DNA of 64,000 nt, taken from JALYUM01 sp036688685. GTDB taxonomy: Bacteria > Pseudomonadota > Gammaproteobacteria > Burkholderiales > Burkholderiaceae_D. The notes under the pieces are model-generated. The model saw only the letters and a list, made by a program, of their open reading frames with translations, did no database searches and had not been told where the DNA came from. The stretch is taken from the NCBI RefSeq assembly GCF_036688685.1, contig NZ_JAQQPS010000001.1, positions 186,001-250,000 of the forward strand. The letters run 5' to 3'. How positions within the stretch are numbered: the first letter of the stretch is position 1; each line of letters starts with the position of its first letter. Shown piece after piece: positions 35,858-45,100 of this stretch. The position numbers and the translations under genes are program-made.

Positions 35858-38818
35858 ATGACTTCCCTTTTTGATTCAATTCAATCACCCGGCCGCAAGA
35901 CTGTGCTGGCCGCTTTCGTCGCTGCCATGTGCGCCAGCGCGACCGCTTTTGCCGCGCCAGGTAATGTTGTCATCAGCCAGGTCTATGGCGCAGGTGGCAA
36001 TGCCGGCTCTACCTACGCGAGGGATTTCATTGAATTGTTCAACCGTAGCAATGCGCCGGTTAACCTGAACAACATGAGCGTGCAGTACCAATCGGCCGGT
36101 GGCGATGTTTGGTCTGCCACGGCGCTGGGTAACGTCACCTTGCAGCCGGGCCAGTACTTCCTGGTTGCCGAGAGCAATGCCACGGCGGGCGAAGGCGATG
36201 TGGTCGGGACCGTTCTCATGGGCGCCGCCGCCGGCAAGGTGGCCTTGGTCAATCAGAAGACGAAATTGCCTGATGGTAATGGTGGTGCGGCAGTGCTCGA
36301 TCTGGTCGGCTATGGTAGCGCCACGCGCTACGAAGGTGCCGGGCCCACGCCAGCGCCATCGGGCACCAAGTCGGTCAGCCGCCTGGACGGCGGTTGCACC
36401 GACACCGACCAGAATGGCCTCGATTTTGTCGCCGGCCCGATTGCGCCGCGTCGTACCACCTCGCCGCTGAATGTCTGTACCAGCGCACCGGTCGCCGCGC
36501 CCATCGTGCTGGCCTGTCCGGTCTCGGTGGCGGCGCCCGCAGGCGCGGGTACCTCCGCCATCCTGCGCGCCAGCGATGCCGATTCGATCGTCAACGGCGT
36601 CACCAGTACCAGTACCAATCCGGGCATCACCCTGTCGGGCTTCGCGCCAGCGACGGCCGTCGGCGCCAGCGCCAGCGTCAACCTCGATGTCGCCGCCAGC
36701 CTGCCAACCGGTCTCTACAGCGTCACCGTCAACTTCACCAACGACGGCGGCCAGGCTGCCAGTTGCGTCATTCCCGTATCCGTGGCCGGCCAATTGACGA
36801 TTCCGCAAATTCAGGGATCGGGCGCGACCAGTGCTTACGATAAGACCGCCCAGGTGACCCAGGGTGTCGTCACGAAAGTCATCAGCACCGGCTTCTTCCT
36901 GCAAGACCCGAAGGGCGATGGTGACCCGACGACCTCTGATGGCTTGTTTGTCTACACGAGCATGGCTGCCCCCAAATTGGGCGATCTGGTCCGTGTTTCC
37001 GGTACCATCACCGAATTCACCCCCGGCGGGGCACCGCGTAGTTTGACCGAAATGATCAATATTTCGGTTCCGACGGTGCTCAGTAGCGGCAATACTATCA
37101 CCCCGGTCAACATCGACCTGACCAGCGACGACCTCAGTCGCTATGAAGGCATGCTGGTGCGCTTCACTACGCCGCTGACGATCAATGGCAATAACTATCT
37201 GTCGACCTTCGGCGAGCTGACGCTCTCGAGCGGCCGGCGTGAAGTGCCGACCAACCGCTATCCTGCCAACAGTGCCGAAGCGAAGGCGCTGGCCATTGCC
37301 AACGACAAGAATTTCATTGTGCTCGATGACGGCTTGCACGTCACGCCCGCGACCCTGCCTTTCCTGGCCACGGACGGCACCGTGCGCAGTGGCGACACCA
37401 TCAGCGACCTTACCGGCGTGATGGACTTCGGCTCGATCGGCGGCAGCACTGGCTGGTACAAATTGCAGCCAACCGTGACCCCGGTCATTTCCCGCACCGA
37501 GCGTCTCGCTGCGCCAGTTCTGGCGGCCGGCAACGTCAAGGTGGCCAGCGCCAATGTGCTGAACTTCTTCACCACCTTCACCAATGGCGGCGACGCCTGG
37601 GGCAGGACGGGACAGGGTTGCGTCATCGGCTCGGCCGCACCAATTAACACGGCTTGCCGTGGCGCCGACAACATGGCCGAATTCGTGCGCCAGCGCGACA
37701 AGATCGTCAACGAACTGAAAGCGATCGACGCCGATGCGGTCGGCCTGATGGAAATCCAGAACAACGGCGATATTGCTGCAACTTACCTGGTCGAGCAGCT
37801 CAACCTGGCAATTGGCAGCAATGCCTACGCCGTCGTGCCGCAGCCGGCCGCGCTGGGCACCGACGCCATCCGCGTGGCCATGATCTACAAGCCAGCCAAG
37901 CTGACCCTGGTCGGCGCGGCACTGTCCGATGGCGACGTGATCAACAACCGTGCGCCCATGGCCGCGACCTTCAAGGCAGCCAACGGTGGCAAGTTTTCGG
38001 TGGTGGTCAACCACCTGAAATCGAAAGCGAGCTGCCCAAGTTCGGGCGCCGACGCCGACAAGCGTGACGGACAAGGATGCTATAACGCCAGCCGTCTCGC
38101 CCAGGCCACGCGCCTGGTCAGCTATTTCCTGCCGCAAGTCGTTGCCACCTCGGGCGACCCGGATGTGCTGGTCATCGGTGACCTCAACGCGCATGGCTTC
38201 GAAGACCCGATCAACTACCTGACCTCGCACGGCATGGTCAACGAGATCGAACGCCTGGTTCGCCCACGCACCCAGCCCTATTCGTATGTCTTCGACGCCG
38301 AAAGCGGTTACCTCGACCACGCGCTTGCATCCACCGCGCTCGACAGCCAGGTGGTCGATGTGACGGAATGGCACAACAACGCCGATGAACCGCCGGCGAT
38401 CGACTACAACCTCGGCGACACCGCGGTGGACTACTACACCAACAACGCGTTCCGCGCGTCGGACCATGACCCGGTCGTCGTCAGCCTGAACCTCGCGCCG
38501 TCGTTCACCGATATCACGAGCAGCGTCAAGATCGCCCAGTCCGGCCTGGCACTGAACCGCGCCAACGGCAAGTATACCGGCACGGTGAAATTCACCAATA
38601 CCAGCGCCGCAGCCCTGGCCGGTCCGCTGCACTTCCGCCTGGATAGCCTGAGCGCAGGCGTGACGCTCGACAACGCCAGCGGTAGCCAGAACGGCGCGCC
38701 CTACATCACGCTGCCGGGCGGCCTGGCCGTTGGCGCCAGCGTCACCGTCACCACCACCTTCAGCACTGCCAAACCTGGCATCGGCTATTACGCAAAACTG
38801 CTTAGCGGCACCTTCTAA
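35858..38818 (+). CDS. ExeM/NucH family extracellular endonuclease with lamin-tail domain
   Basis: 986 aa. The signal peptide ends near residue 33 (ATAFA-AP). A lamin-tail domain follows at about 34-195 (VVISQVYGAGGNAGSTYARDF, FIELFNRSNAPVNL). Next are Ig-like/linker segments and an OB-like stretch (about 320-550). The endonuclease/exonuclease/phosphatase domain spans about 558-877, with VASANVLNFF, GLMEIQNNG, VVVNHLKSKASCP, VIGDLNAHGFEDP and ASDHDPVV. A C-terminal beta domain ends the protein. It is probably a secreted DNase acting on extracellular DNA, possibly in biofilm matrix. It carries no PEP-CTERM tail. Confidence 0.92.
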   Translation: MTSLFDSIQSPGRKTVLAAFVAAMCASATAFAAPGNVVISQVYGAGGNAGSTYARDFIELFNRSNAPVNLNNMSVQYQSAGGDVWSATALGNVTLQPGQYFLVAESNATAGEGDVVGTVLMGAAAGKVALVNQKTKLPDGNGGAAVLDLVGYGSATRYEGAGPTPAPSGTKSVSRLDGGCTDTDQNGLDFVAGPIAPRRTTSPLNVCTSAPVAAPIVLACPVSVAAPAGAGTSAILRASDADSIVNGVTSTSTNPGITLSGFAPATAVGASASVNLDVAASLPTGLYSVTVNFTNDGGQAASCVIPVSVAGQLTIPQIQGSGATSAYDKTAQVTQGVVTKVISTGFFLQDPKGDGDPTTSDGLFVYTSMAAPKLGDLVRVSGTITEFTPGGAPRSLTEMINISVPTVLSSGNTITPVNIDLTSDDLSRYEGMLVRFTTPLTINGNNYLSTFGELTLSSGRREVPTNRYPANSAEAKALAIANDKNFIVLDDGLHVTPATLPFLATDGTVRSGDTISDLTGVMDFGSIGGSTGWYKLQPTVTPVISRTERLAAPVLAAGNVKVASANVLNFFTTFTNGGDAWGRTGQGCVIGSAAPINTACRGADNMAEFVRQRDKIVNELKAIDADAVGLMEIQNNGDIAATYLVEQLNLAIGSNAYAVVPQPAALGTDAIRVAMIYKPAKLTLVGAALSDGDVINNRAPMAATFKAANGGKFSVVVNHLKSKASCPSSGADADKRDGQGCYNASRLAQATRLVSYFLPQVVATSGDPDVLVIGDLNAHGFEDPINYLTSHGMVNEIERLVRPRTQPYSYVFDAESGYLDHALASTALDSQVVDVTEWHNNADEPPAIDYNLGDTAVDYYTNNAFRASDHDPVVVSLNLAPSFTDITSSVKIAQSGLALNRANGKYTGTVKFTNTSAAALAGPLHFRLDSLSAGVTLDNASGSQNGAPYITLPGGLAVGASVTVTTTFSTAKPGIGYYAKLLSGTF

Positions 38819-38827
38819 GGAATCATC

Positions 38828-39427
38828 ATGACGACTATTACTTCCCTGTTTTCGCGCCTTGTCCTGGCCTTGACCCTGGCTGGCGGCACCGGTGCGGCCA
38901 TGGCCGTGCCAACCAGCTACCACGTCACGCTCGACACCCGTACGCTCTCTGGCGACGGCTACATCGACCTTGGCTTCGCTGGCTTACTTTATACGATCGG
39001 CGATGCCACAGCCGTGGTCAGCAATTTCAGCGGCGACGTGACCGGCATGACCAGCGTGATCGGTGGCGTCACCGGTGACCTCACCAGCACCGCGACCTTC
39101 GACGCCGCCGATTACGGCGACCTGGCGCAGTTGATTCACCTCGGTGGCGTGTTTGGTTTTGATGTCATGTTCGACTATGCCGCGACGGGCTCCGGCCTCA
39201 CCTTTGCCATGAGCCTGTTCGATACCGATTTTGTCCACCTGCTCGACCCCGGTTTTCTGGCGACAATCGAGCTCACCCCTGGCATCGGTGGTACGTTTGC
39301 ATTCGTTAGTCCATTCGCCACCGTCACGGCGCTGGACGCCGCCGCCGTTCCAGAACCGGGCCAATGGCTGCTGATGCTCACCGGCCTGCTGCTGCTCGCC
39401 GCCATGGCGCGCCGCCGCAACCGCTAA
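38828..39427 (+). CDS. PEP-CTERM sorting domain protein
   Basis: 199 aa, 9 bp after the nuclease. A signal peptide (about 1-26, AAMA-VP) is followed by a small beta-rich, Gly/Thr-rich secreted domain (LDTRTLSGDGYIDLGFAG). The C-terminus has the full tripartite PEP-CTERM signal: VPEPGQW, a hydrophobic helix (LLMLTGLLLLAAMA) and RRRNR. It is a likely substrate of the XrtB exosortase encoded at 15.6 kb, probably exported to the cell surface or matrix. No enzymatic motif is seen. Confidence 0.9.
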   Translation: MTTITSLFSRLVLALTLAGGTGAAMAVPTSYHVTLDTRTLSGDGYIDLGFAGLLYTIGDATAVVSNFSGDVTGMTSVIGGVTGDLTSTATFDAADYGDLAQLIHLGGVFGFDVMFDYAATGSGLTFAMSLFDTDFVHLLDPGFLATIELTPGIGGTFAFVSPFATVTALDAAAVPEPGQWLLMLTGLLLLAAMARRRNR

Positions 39428-39466
39428 GCACGCACGGGCGGGCGCCAGCCCGTTGCACCTCACCAG

Positions 39467-39502
39467 ACACACCCGGCCAGCGCGGCGGGTGTGTTTTTTT
39501 TC
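39467..39502 (+). terminator. Rho-independent terminator after the PEP-CTERM gene
   Basis: A 9-bp perfect stem ACACACCCG (39467-39475)/CGGGTGTGT (39486-39494) with a 10-nt loop is followed by a run of nine T (39494-39502). Confidence 0.85.
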
Positions 39503-39689
39503 GCCACGCGGCGCCCGGTGCGCCACGGCGCGCACAGGGGAAGGTCGTCGATTTATACGAAGAAAGGATAGATAGCGAAAGAAAATCATATTTTGCAGAT
39601 GGTCAGGCGTGCTGCATAGTCAACGTTCGGTTTTCCGGCTGACATTTCTTATCAAAACAGCCGCGCTTTTTTGTCCCAAGGATCACGCC

Positions 39690-40385
39690 ATGTCCCTGCA
39701 TGTTCTCGTTGTCGACAACCCGGCTGTGCAGCAGTTGATGGAATTGAACGCCGAATCGGCCCAGGTTTTGCTGGAGCAACAGTTGCCCGATATGCTGATG
39801 CTGGAATGGGATTTGCCGGGTCAGTCGGGCGTGGCGCTGATCCGGCGCCTGCGCGCGCGTTCGGCCACGCGCGATTTACCGATCATCATGCTGTCCGCGC
39901 GCGCGGGCGAGCCGGACAAGATCCTGGCGCTCGAATGCGGCGCCGATGATTACCTGACGAAACCGTTCGGGCCGCGCGAACTGCTCGCACGCATGCATGC
40001 CGTGTTGCGCCGGCGCGCACCCCGGACCAGCGAGCAGGGTGCGCAAGACACGGTGCAGATGGCCGGCTTGCGGCTCGACCCCGCTACCCAACGCGTCACG
40101 GCTGGCGCGCGCGAACTGGTGCTGGGTCCGATCGAATTTCGTTTGCTCAATTTCCTGATGCACCATCCGGAGCGCGTGCATAGCCGCGCGCAACTGATCG
40201 ACAAGGTCTGGGGCAACCATGCCGTGCTCGAGGAACGCACGGTCGACGCCCACGTCGGCCGCCTGCGCAGCGCGCTGCAGCCGTCAGGCCACCAGGCGCA
40301 CATCGAAACCGTGCGCGGCAGCGGCTACCGCTTCAAGGCGTGGGATGCGCATGCACGCGTGGCCTGGCACGGCGTGGCCGCATAA
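39690..40385 (+). CDS. OmpR/PhoB-like response regulator with an atypical, shortened receiver
   Basis: 231 aa; AAGGA 7 bp upstream of the ATG at MSLHVLVVDNP. The C-terminal winged helix (about 130-223) is intact and PhoB-like: LGPIEFRLLNFLMHHPERV, RTVDAHVGRLR, IETVRGSGYRF. The receiver is unusual. Between VVDN and PDMLMLEW there are about a dozen fewer residues than in PhoB, removing the helix1/strand2 region. The phospho-acceptor Asp of the LLDW motif is Glu39 (MLEW). Lys91 (YLTKPF) is kept. It is likely a phosphorylation-independent DNA-binding regulator. It sits 12 bp before epsA. Confidence 0.88.
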   Translation: MSLHVLVVDNPAVQQLMELNAESAQVLLEQQLPDMLMLEWDLPGQSGVALIRRLRARSATRDLPIIMLSARAGEPDKILALECGADDYLTKPFGPRELLARMHAVLRRRAPRTSEQGAQDTVQMAGLRLDPATQRVTAGARELVLGPIEFRLLNFLMHHPERVHSRAQLIDKVWGNHAVLEERTVDAHVGRLRSALQPSGHQAHIETVRGSGYRFKAWDAHARVAWHGVAA

Positions 40386-40397
40386 AGCCGGCGCACC

Positions 40398-41165
40398 GTG
40401 GACCAGGCCGTCATCCTCAGCCCACGCGAGCAGGAATACCTGCTGCGCGTGATCGAAGCCGGCGTGGCGGTGCGTGCCGCGCACGAATTTTTCTTGTGGA
40501 CACAAGGCCAGTTGCAAGCGCTGCTGCCGCATCAGGCGCTGGTGTGCCTGCAGTTCGACGGTGACCAACTGGTGCGCCTGCACTGTGTACATACGATGGT
40601 GCTGGCGCCGCAGGTACTGGCGGCGCTGGAAGACCGGGCCGGCGGCCTGGCGCTGCGCATTGCGCGCCATTGCCGGGCGGCGCAACGGTTGCCGGTGATG
40701 CTCGACATCGGCGTGCGCGAGACCAGTGCGCTGGCGCCGTTCCAGGAAGAGTCGCGCCGGCTCGGATTCGACAATGTGCTGGTGCACGGCAGCGGCGCGG
40801 TGGCTGGCGGCGCCACCATGTTCGCCCTGTTCGGCATGCCGCAGCGGCCCGGGGCGCGCCATGCCTGGTTTTTTGAACTGGTGTTACCGCACCTGCACCT
40901 GGCGCTGCTGCGCCTGTCTGGCCTTGTGGAGAGGGCGCCAACCCGGGCGCCGGTCGAGGCGGCGCGTCCGCTGAGCGCACGCGAGACGGAAATCCTGCAC
41001 TGGCTGGCGCAAGGGAAAAGCAATTTTGAAATCGGCTGCATCCTCGGCATCAGCGGCGCCACCGTCAAGAATCACCTGCAGCGGATTTACCGGGCGCTGG
41101 GCGTATCGAACCGCGCGCATGCGCTGGCGCGTGGCAGCGCGTTGCGGCTGCTCGAACTGCGTTAA
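40398..41165 (+). CDS. epsA: XrtB/PEP-CTERM-associated LuxR-type regulator EpsA
   Basis: 255 aa, GTG start 12 bp after the PhoB-like gene. The N-terminal 180 residues form the EpsA-type sensor-like region (LSPREQEYLLRVIEAGVAV, HEFFLWTQGQLQALLPH). The C-terminal LuxR/FixJ helix-turn-helix spans about 190-250: LSARETEILHWLAQGKSN, EIGCILGISGATVKNHLQRIY split over the HTH. EpsA-type regulators accompany XrtB loci, and it probably controls transcription of the exopolysaccharide genes. The ligand, if any, is unknown. Confidence 0.9.
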   Translation: MDQAVILSPREQEYLLRVIEAGVAVRAAHEFFLWTQGQLQALLPHQALVCLQFDGDQLVRLHCVHTMVLAPQVLAALEDRAGGLALRIARHCRAAQRLPVMLDIGVRETSALAPFQEESRRLGFDNVLVHGSGAVAGGATMFALFGMPQRPGARHAWFFELVLPHLHLALLRLSGLVERAPTRAPVEAARPLSARETEILHWLAQGKSNFEIGCILGISGATVKNHLQRIYRALGVSNRAHALARGSALRLLELR

Positions 41166-41428
41166 TGCACGGGCGCCGCATCGTTCAGTTGCGCTACGGC
41201 GGCTGCCAGCGCATCGCGGCGTGCGCTGTCGGCACGGAAGGTTTCGGCATTGCTGTCGATGATGCGCAGCCCCTGGCACGCTTGCGGTTCGCAGTCGGCG
41301 CTGGGCATGCGCGCCGTGTGGTCGGCTTGCAGCGCAGTCTGGTCAGCGCCGCCGCAGCCACTCAAGCCCGCCAGCATGCAGAGGATAGTAGACATGCAGA
41401 GCAGGCAGGGGAAGGTCAAAGTAGACAT
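41162..41428 (-). CDS. Small hypothetical lipoprotein
   Basis: 88 aa, convergent with epsA and overlapping its last four bases. The N-terminus has a hydrophobic stretch ending in a lipobox LSGC (Cys25) followed by GGADQ, so export and lipidation are likely. An internal ATG 33 bp downstream would also give a shorter signal peptide. The mature part of about 63 residues has a CEPQAC Cys pair and no family I recognise. Confidence 0.6.
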   Translation of the reverse strand: MSTLTFPCLLCMSTILCMLAGLSGCGGADQTALQADHTARMPSADCEPQACQGLRIIDSNAETFRADSARRDALAAAVAQLNDAAPVH

Positions 41429-41592
41429 GATGGCTGGGGCAAACTGGCTGGGAGATGTTTCAGTCTAACCACTTATGTATCCATGGGGAAATTTCTCAGA
41501 GTCAATATTTACTGTTCCGTATGCGTGCTCCCACAACCTGTCTCAATTGAATCGTCCTTGACCTCAGCAAAGGCCGTGCTCATCATGGGTTC

Positions 41593-42006
41593 ATGCGACC
41601 CTTTCCCTTCCTGATTTTCTTGGCATGCGCCGCCTGCCTTGCCTGTGCGGCCACGGTGCGCGCACCGGCCACACCCAAGCCCGTGCCGGCGCCAGCTGGT
41701 GACACGCTGGCACAGATCCGCGCTCTCATCGGCGCTGCCGCCTGCACCGATAGTACGCAATGCCATACGCTGGCAATCGGCGCGCGTCCGTGCGGCGGAC
41801 CACAGGCATATCTGCCGTGGTCGAGCGCGCATACCGACGGTGCCGCCCTGGCCGTGCTGGGGGAACGTTTCAAGGCTGAACGGAAAGCGGCCATCGCAGC
41901 GTCCGGCGAATTGTCAACTTGTCAGTTTCTGCCTGATCCCGGGGCCATGTGCCGGGCCGGCACTTGCCAGCGCAATGCGCCGTCATCGACGCCGTCGGCC
42001 CAATGA
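41593..42006 (+). CDS. Cys-rich exported hypothetical protein
   Basis: 137 aa. A signal peptide (about 1-20, LACAACLACA) is followed by a Pro/Ala linker. The domain has six Cys: ACTDSTQCHTLAIG, RPCGGPQAYLPWSS, STCQFLPDPGAMCRAGTCQ. Paired Cys spacing suggests disulfides in the periplasm. I do not recognise the function. It stands alone between the small lipoprotein and the convergent subtilase; the 164 bp before it hold nothing obvious. Confidence 0.7.
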   Translation: MRPFPFLIFLACAACLACAATVRAPATPKPVPAPAGDTLAQIRALIGAAACTDSTQCHTLAIGARPCGGPQAYLPWSSAHTDGAALAVLGERFKAERKAAIAASGELSTCQFLPDPGAMCRAGTCQRNAPSSTPSAQ

Positions 42007-42037
42007 GCCGCCGCCCCCGTTGACATGAAACGATGTT

Positions 42038-42072
42038 AAAAAAGCTGCGCTCCCTGGCGGGAGCGCAGCTTT
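42038..42072 (-). terminator. Strong Rho-independent terminator for the subtilase gene
   Basis: A 14-bp perfect stem (42041-42054 with 42059-42072) closes a TGGC loop. On the minus strand it is followed by a T-run, about 40 bp past the subtilase stop. It may also stop transcripts from the convergent hypothetical gene. Confidence 0.88.
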
Positions 42073-42109
42073 GTTGTTGGGCGCGCCGCCGCAGCGGCCC
42101 GCACCTGGC

Positions 42110-45100
42110 TTACATGCCGCGGTCCTTGACGGAAGGACGTGCCTCAGGCTCCGGCACAGGTACGGCGCCGTCGGTTTCGACCTGGTATATGGTGGTAGCG
42201 CCAATCACGCCGCTGCTGTCTTTCAACTGCACCGCGCCGTAGTAACGCTTGCCCGCGGCCAGGCCAGACCAGCTGGTGCTGACCGTGGCGCTGCTGCCGG
42301 CGTACACCGTGCTTGGCACCAGCGCGCGGAAGCCGCCATTGCGGTCAGCGGTCGTGACGACAGCCGACGACAGGGCAAACGTGGTTTGCACTTGATTGGC
42401 CAGGCCGTAACCCTGCACACATACGCGGTAGCTGCCAGCGCCGGGCGACGCCAGCCGCACCACTTCGTTGCTGCCGCCATGGCCCGAGTAAGCCACCAGG
42501 TTGTCAGCGCTGTCGAGCACGGCCAGGTCGAGGTCATCGCTGCTGCCGCCCTCCGTATCGGCGTTGAACAGTTCGAAACTGGCCACGACGGTGCCGGCTG
42601 GGATCGCCACCGGCACCAGGCGCACGCCGGTGCCACCCGCGGCGCAGGCCAACCTGACCAGTTCGAGGGAGTCGAACGAACCGTCCGGCGCCTGGCTGAC
42701 CGTGTAGGATGCCTTGCTTACTTCCTTCAGGCCACCGTAGGCGGCGCTCATCTTGCCGGAAAAGCCGGTCGTTACGCCCAGCGTCTTGGCGGCCGTGACC
42801 TGGTTGCTCTGGACCAGCGCCGGGGCCAGGACCGACGCGCCGGCACGCAGCGTCATCGGGCTGCGCACGGCGTGCACGCCGTCGTTCCAGGTCAGCGAAC
42901 CATACTGCCACTGGTTCTGCACCACGTTTGCCTGGCGCGCCACCGTGACGGTGTACGACGCACTGGCGCCAGGGGCCAGGGTCAATCTGGCCGGTGCGAC
43001 CGTCGCGGTAAAGCCGGCTGGTACCACCATGCGGGCGTTGTAGGTCGAGGCCGTATCGCTCACGTTGGTCACCTTGCGGGTGACGACCACGTTGCCCAGC
43101 ACATTGCCGATGGTAATCGAAGGCAAGTTCAGGTTGTAGCCGGCGATGGTGCCCGCAGCCCCACCCGCGCATTCGGACGCCACGCCGGCGCCGCACATAT
43201 AGCGCTTGTAGTCCGCCTGCAGGAGGTCGTAGACGAGGCCCGGATCGTTGGCGCGGTTCGGGTCGATGTGGCCGGCGCCCTGGCCAAATGGCAACTGGCC
43301 GCGCAGGTCGCCTTCCTCGGTGTCGGCGTAGGTGTCCGTGGCGCTGGTCATGAGTGCCGATTTGATCATCGCCGGCGACCAGCTCGGGTGCGCCTGTTTC
43401 AGCAAGGCGCCGACGCCGGCCACGTGGGGACTGGCCATCGAGGTGCCCTGGTAGGCTGCCCAGGCGGCGCCGGGGATCAGTGTCCCGTTAATAACGTTGG
43501 TACGCTGCTCGGGAGTCAGTTCCGGCGTGACGCCGGCGATGATGTCCACGCCAGGCGCTGCCAGATCGGGTTTCAGGACGTTCGGGTCATACTGGTTCGG
43601 CCCGCGCGACGAGAAGTCGGCGACGGTAGGCGCCGGGACAGGCGACACCCCGACGACGAAACGCGTGATCGACGCAGTGCCGGTTTGTGCGGCGGCGTAG
43701 GCGTTGATGGCGGCGCCATCGGCTGCCGTCACATGCACGGTTGGTACAGCGTGGACGTCGGACACCAGGCCGGCGCCGTTGTCGACCATGATCATCCCGA
43801 CGCCACCGGCTTGCAACACCGCCAGCGACTTGTCGACGCGACCATTCCCGCCGCGCAGACAGGTGACGATCTTGCCTTGCACCTTGGCCGGGTCGAGCAC
43901 GGCGAGGCCATTGTTCGCGTCGGCGCTGTAGCACAGGCTGACGCTGGTCGGATTGGCGCCTGCCACGCCGGCATCGACCGCGCGCACGATGGGGGAGGCC
44001 GGCAGCGGGTTCACGTTGAGCGAGGCGCCGGTGTAGCTGGCGCCGTTGCCGAGGAGGGCATTGGCCTGGAACTGGCGGCTGTGGGTCGATGCCGCCACCG
44101 TGGCGAGCCAGGGGCTGACGTGGGCGACGGCGTTGGCCGGACCGTCATTGCCGGCCGAGGCGGCGACGAACACGCCGGCGTTGGACGCGTGCAGGAAGGC
44201 CTGTTCGACCGGATCGGTGACGGTGCCGCCGCCAGAAATCGAGTAGTTGAGGACGTTTACGCCATCGACCACCGCCTTTTCAATGGCCGCGACGCTGTCA
44301 CCGGTAAAGCAGCTGTTCTTGCCGCCGGTGGCGTCGGTGTTGTCGTTGTAGGTCCAGCAGATTTTGTACATGGCGATGCGCGCGCGCGGGGCCATGCCCG
44401 AGGCCTGGCCAAGGTCGATGCCGGCGACAATGGCGTCGGGACCATTGTTGCCCCCGGCCGTGGTCGAGGTGTGGGTGCCGTGGCCGCCATGGCCAACGGT
44501 GCCGCCGATCGAGTCGCGCGGCGAGCGGAATTCGGTCCAGTGGGTGGTCAGGGGCTGGCTCAGGTAGGTGGCGTCGAAATACTGTGCGCCGATCAGCTTG
44601 TTGTTGCAGTTGGCGCTGGTGAAGCCCTCGCCGGTCTGGCAAATCCCTTTCCAGGTCGCTGGCGGCGCGCCGTACACGAGCGTGCCGCTGGCGTCGAACG
44701 TCGGTTTGCCGTTGGCGTCGACGCGGTCGGCGTAGCCTGGGTTTTCCGGCCACGCGCCGCCGTCGAGGATGCCGATGACGATGTTTTCGCCGGCGCTGCC
44801 CTTGCCGCCGAGTTTGGCCCACAGCCCACCGGGCTGGTCGAGGCCAAGGAAATGCGGGGTGGCGGTGGTGACCATGTGGCGCGGGGTATCGGCGGTGACG
44901 GCGGCGACGTCGCTGCGGGCCTGCAGCGCGCGCACTTCATCGTCGGTCAGCATCGCCGCGAAGCCGTTCAGCACAACACTGTAGTTGTATGTAATCGGTG
45001 CACCGGCGATGGCGGCCTGTACCGTGGCTTGCTTGCCGCCCAGGTAATTGTTGTACAGCTGGACGTTGGCCGAGCCGAAATTGAGGCGGTTGCCGGTGAC

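Noticed and set aside
35673..35861. A 62-codon open frame before the nuclease gene
   Set aside because: AT-rich intergenic sequence, no ribosome-binding site, no motif, and it overlaps the nuclease start.
35885..38923. A 1012-codon minus-strand open frame opposite the nuclease
   Set aside because: No signal or domain motifs, composition typical of antisense frames, and it crosses the nuclease and the PEP-CTERM gene start.
41165..41614. A plus-strand open frame opposite the small lipoprotein gene
   Set aside because: No signal or motif; the minus-strand frame has a convincing lipobox.
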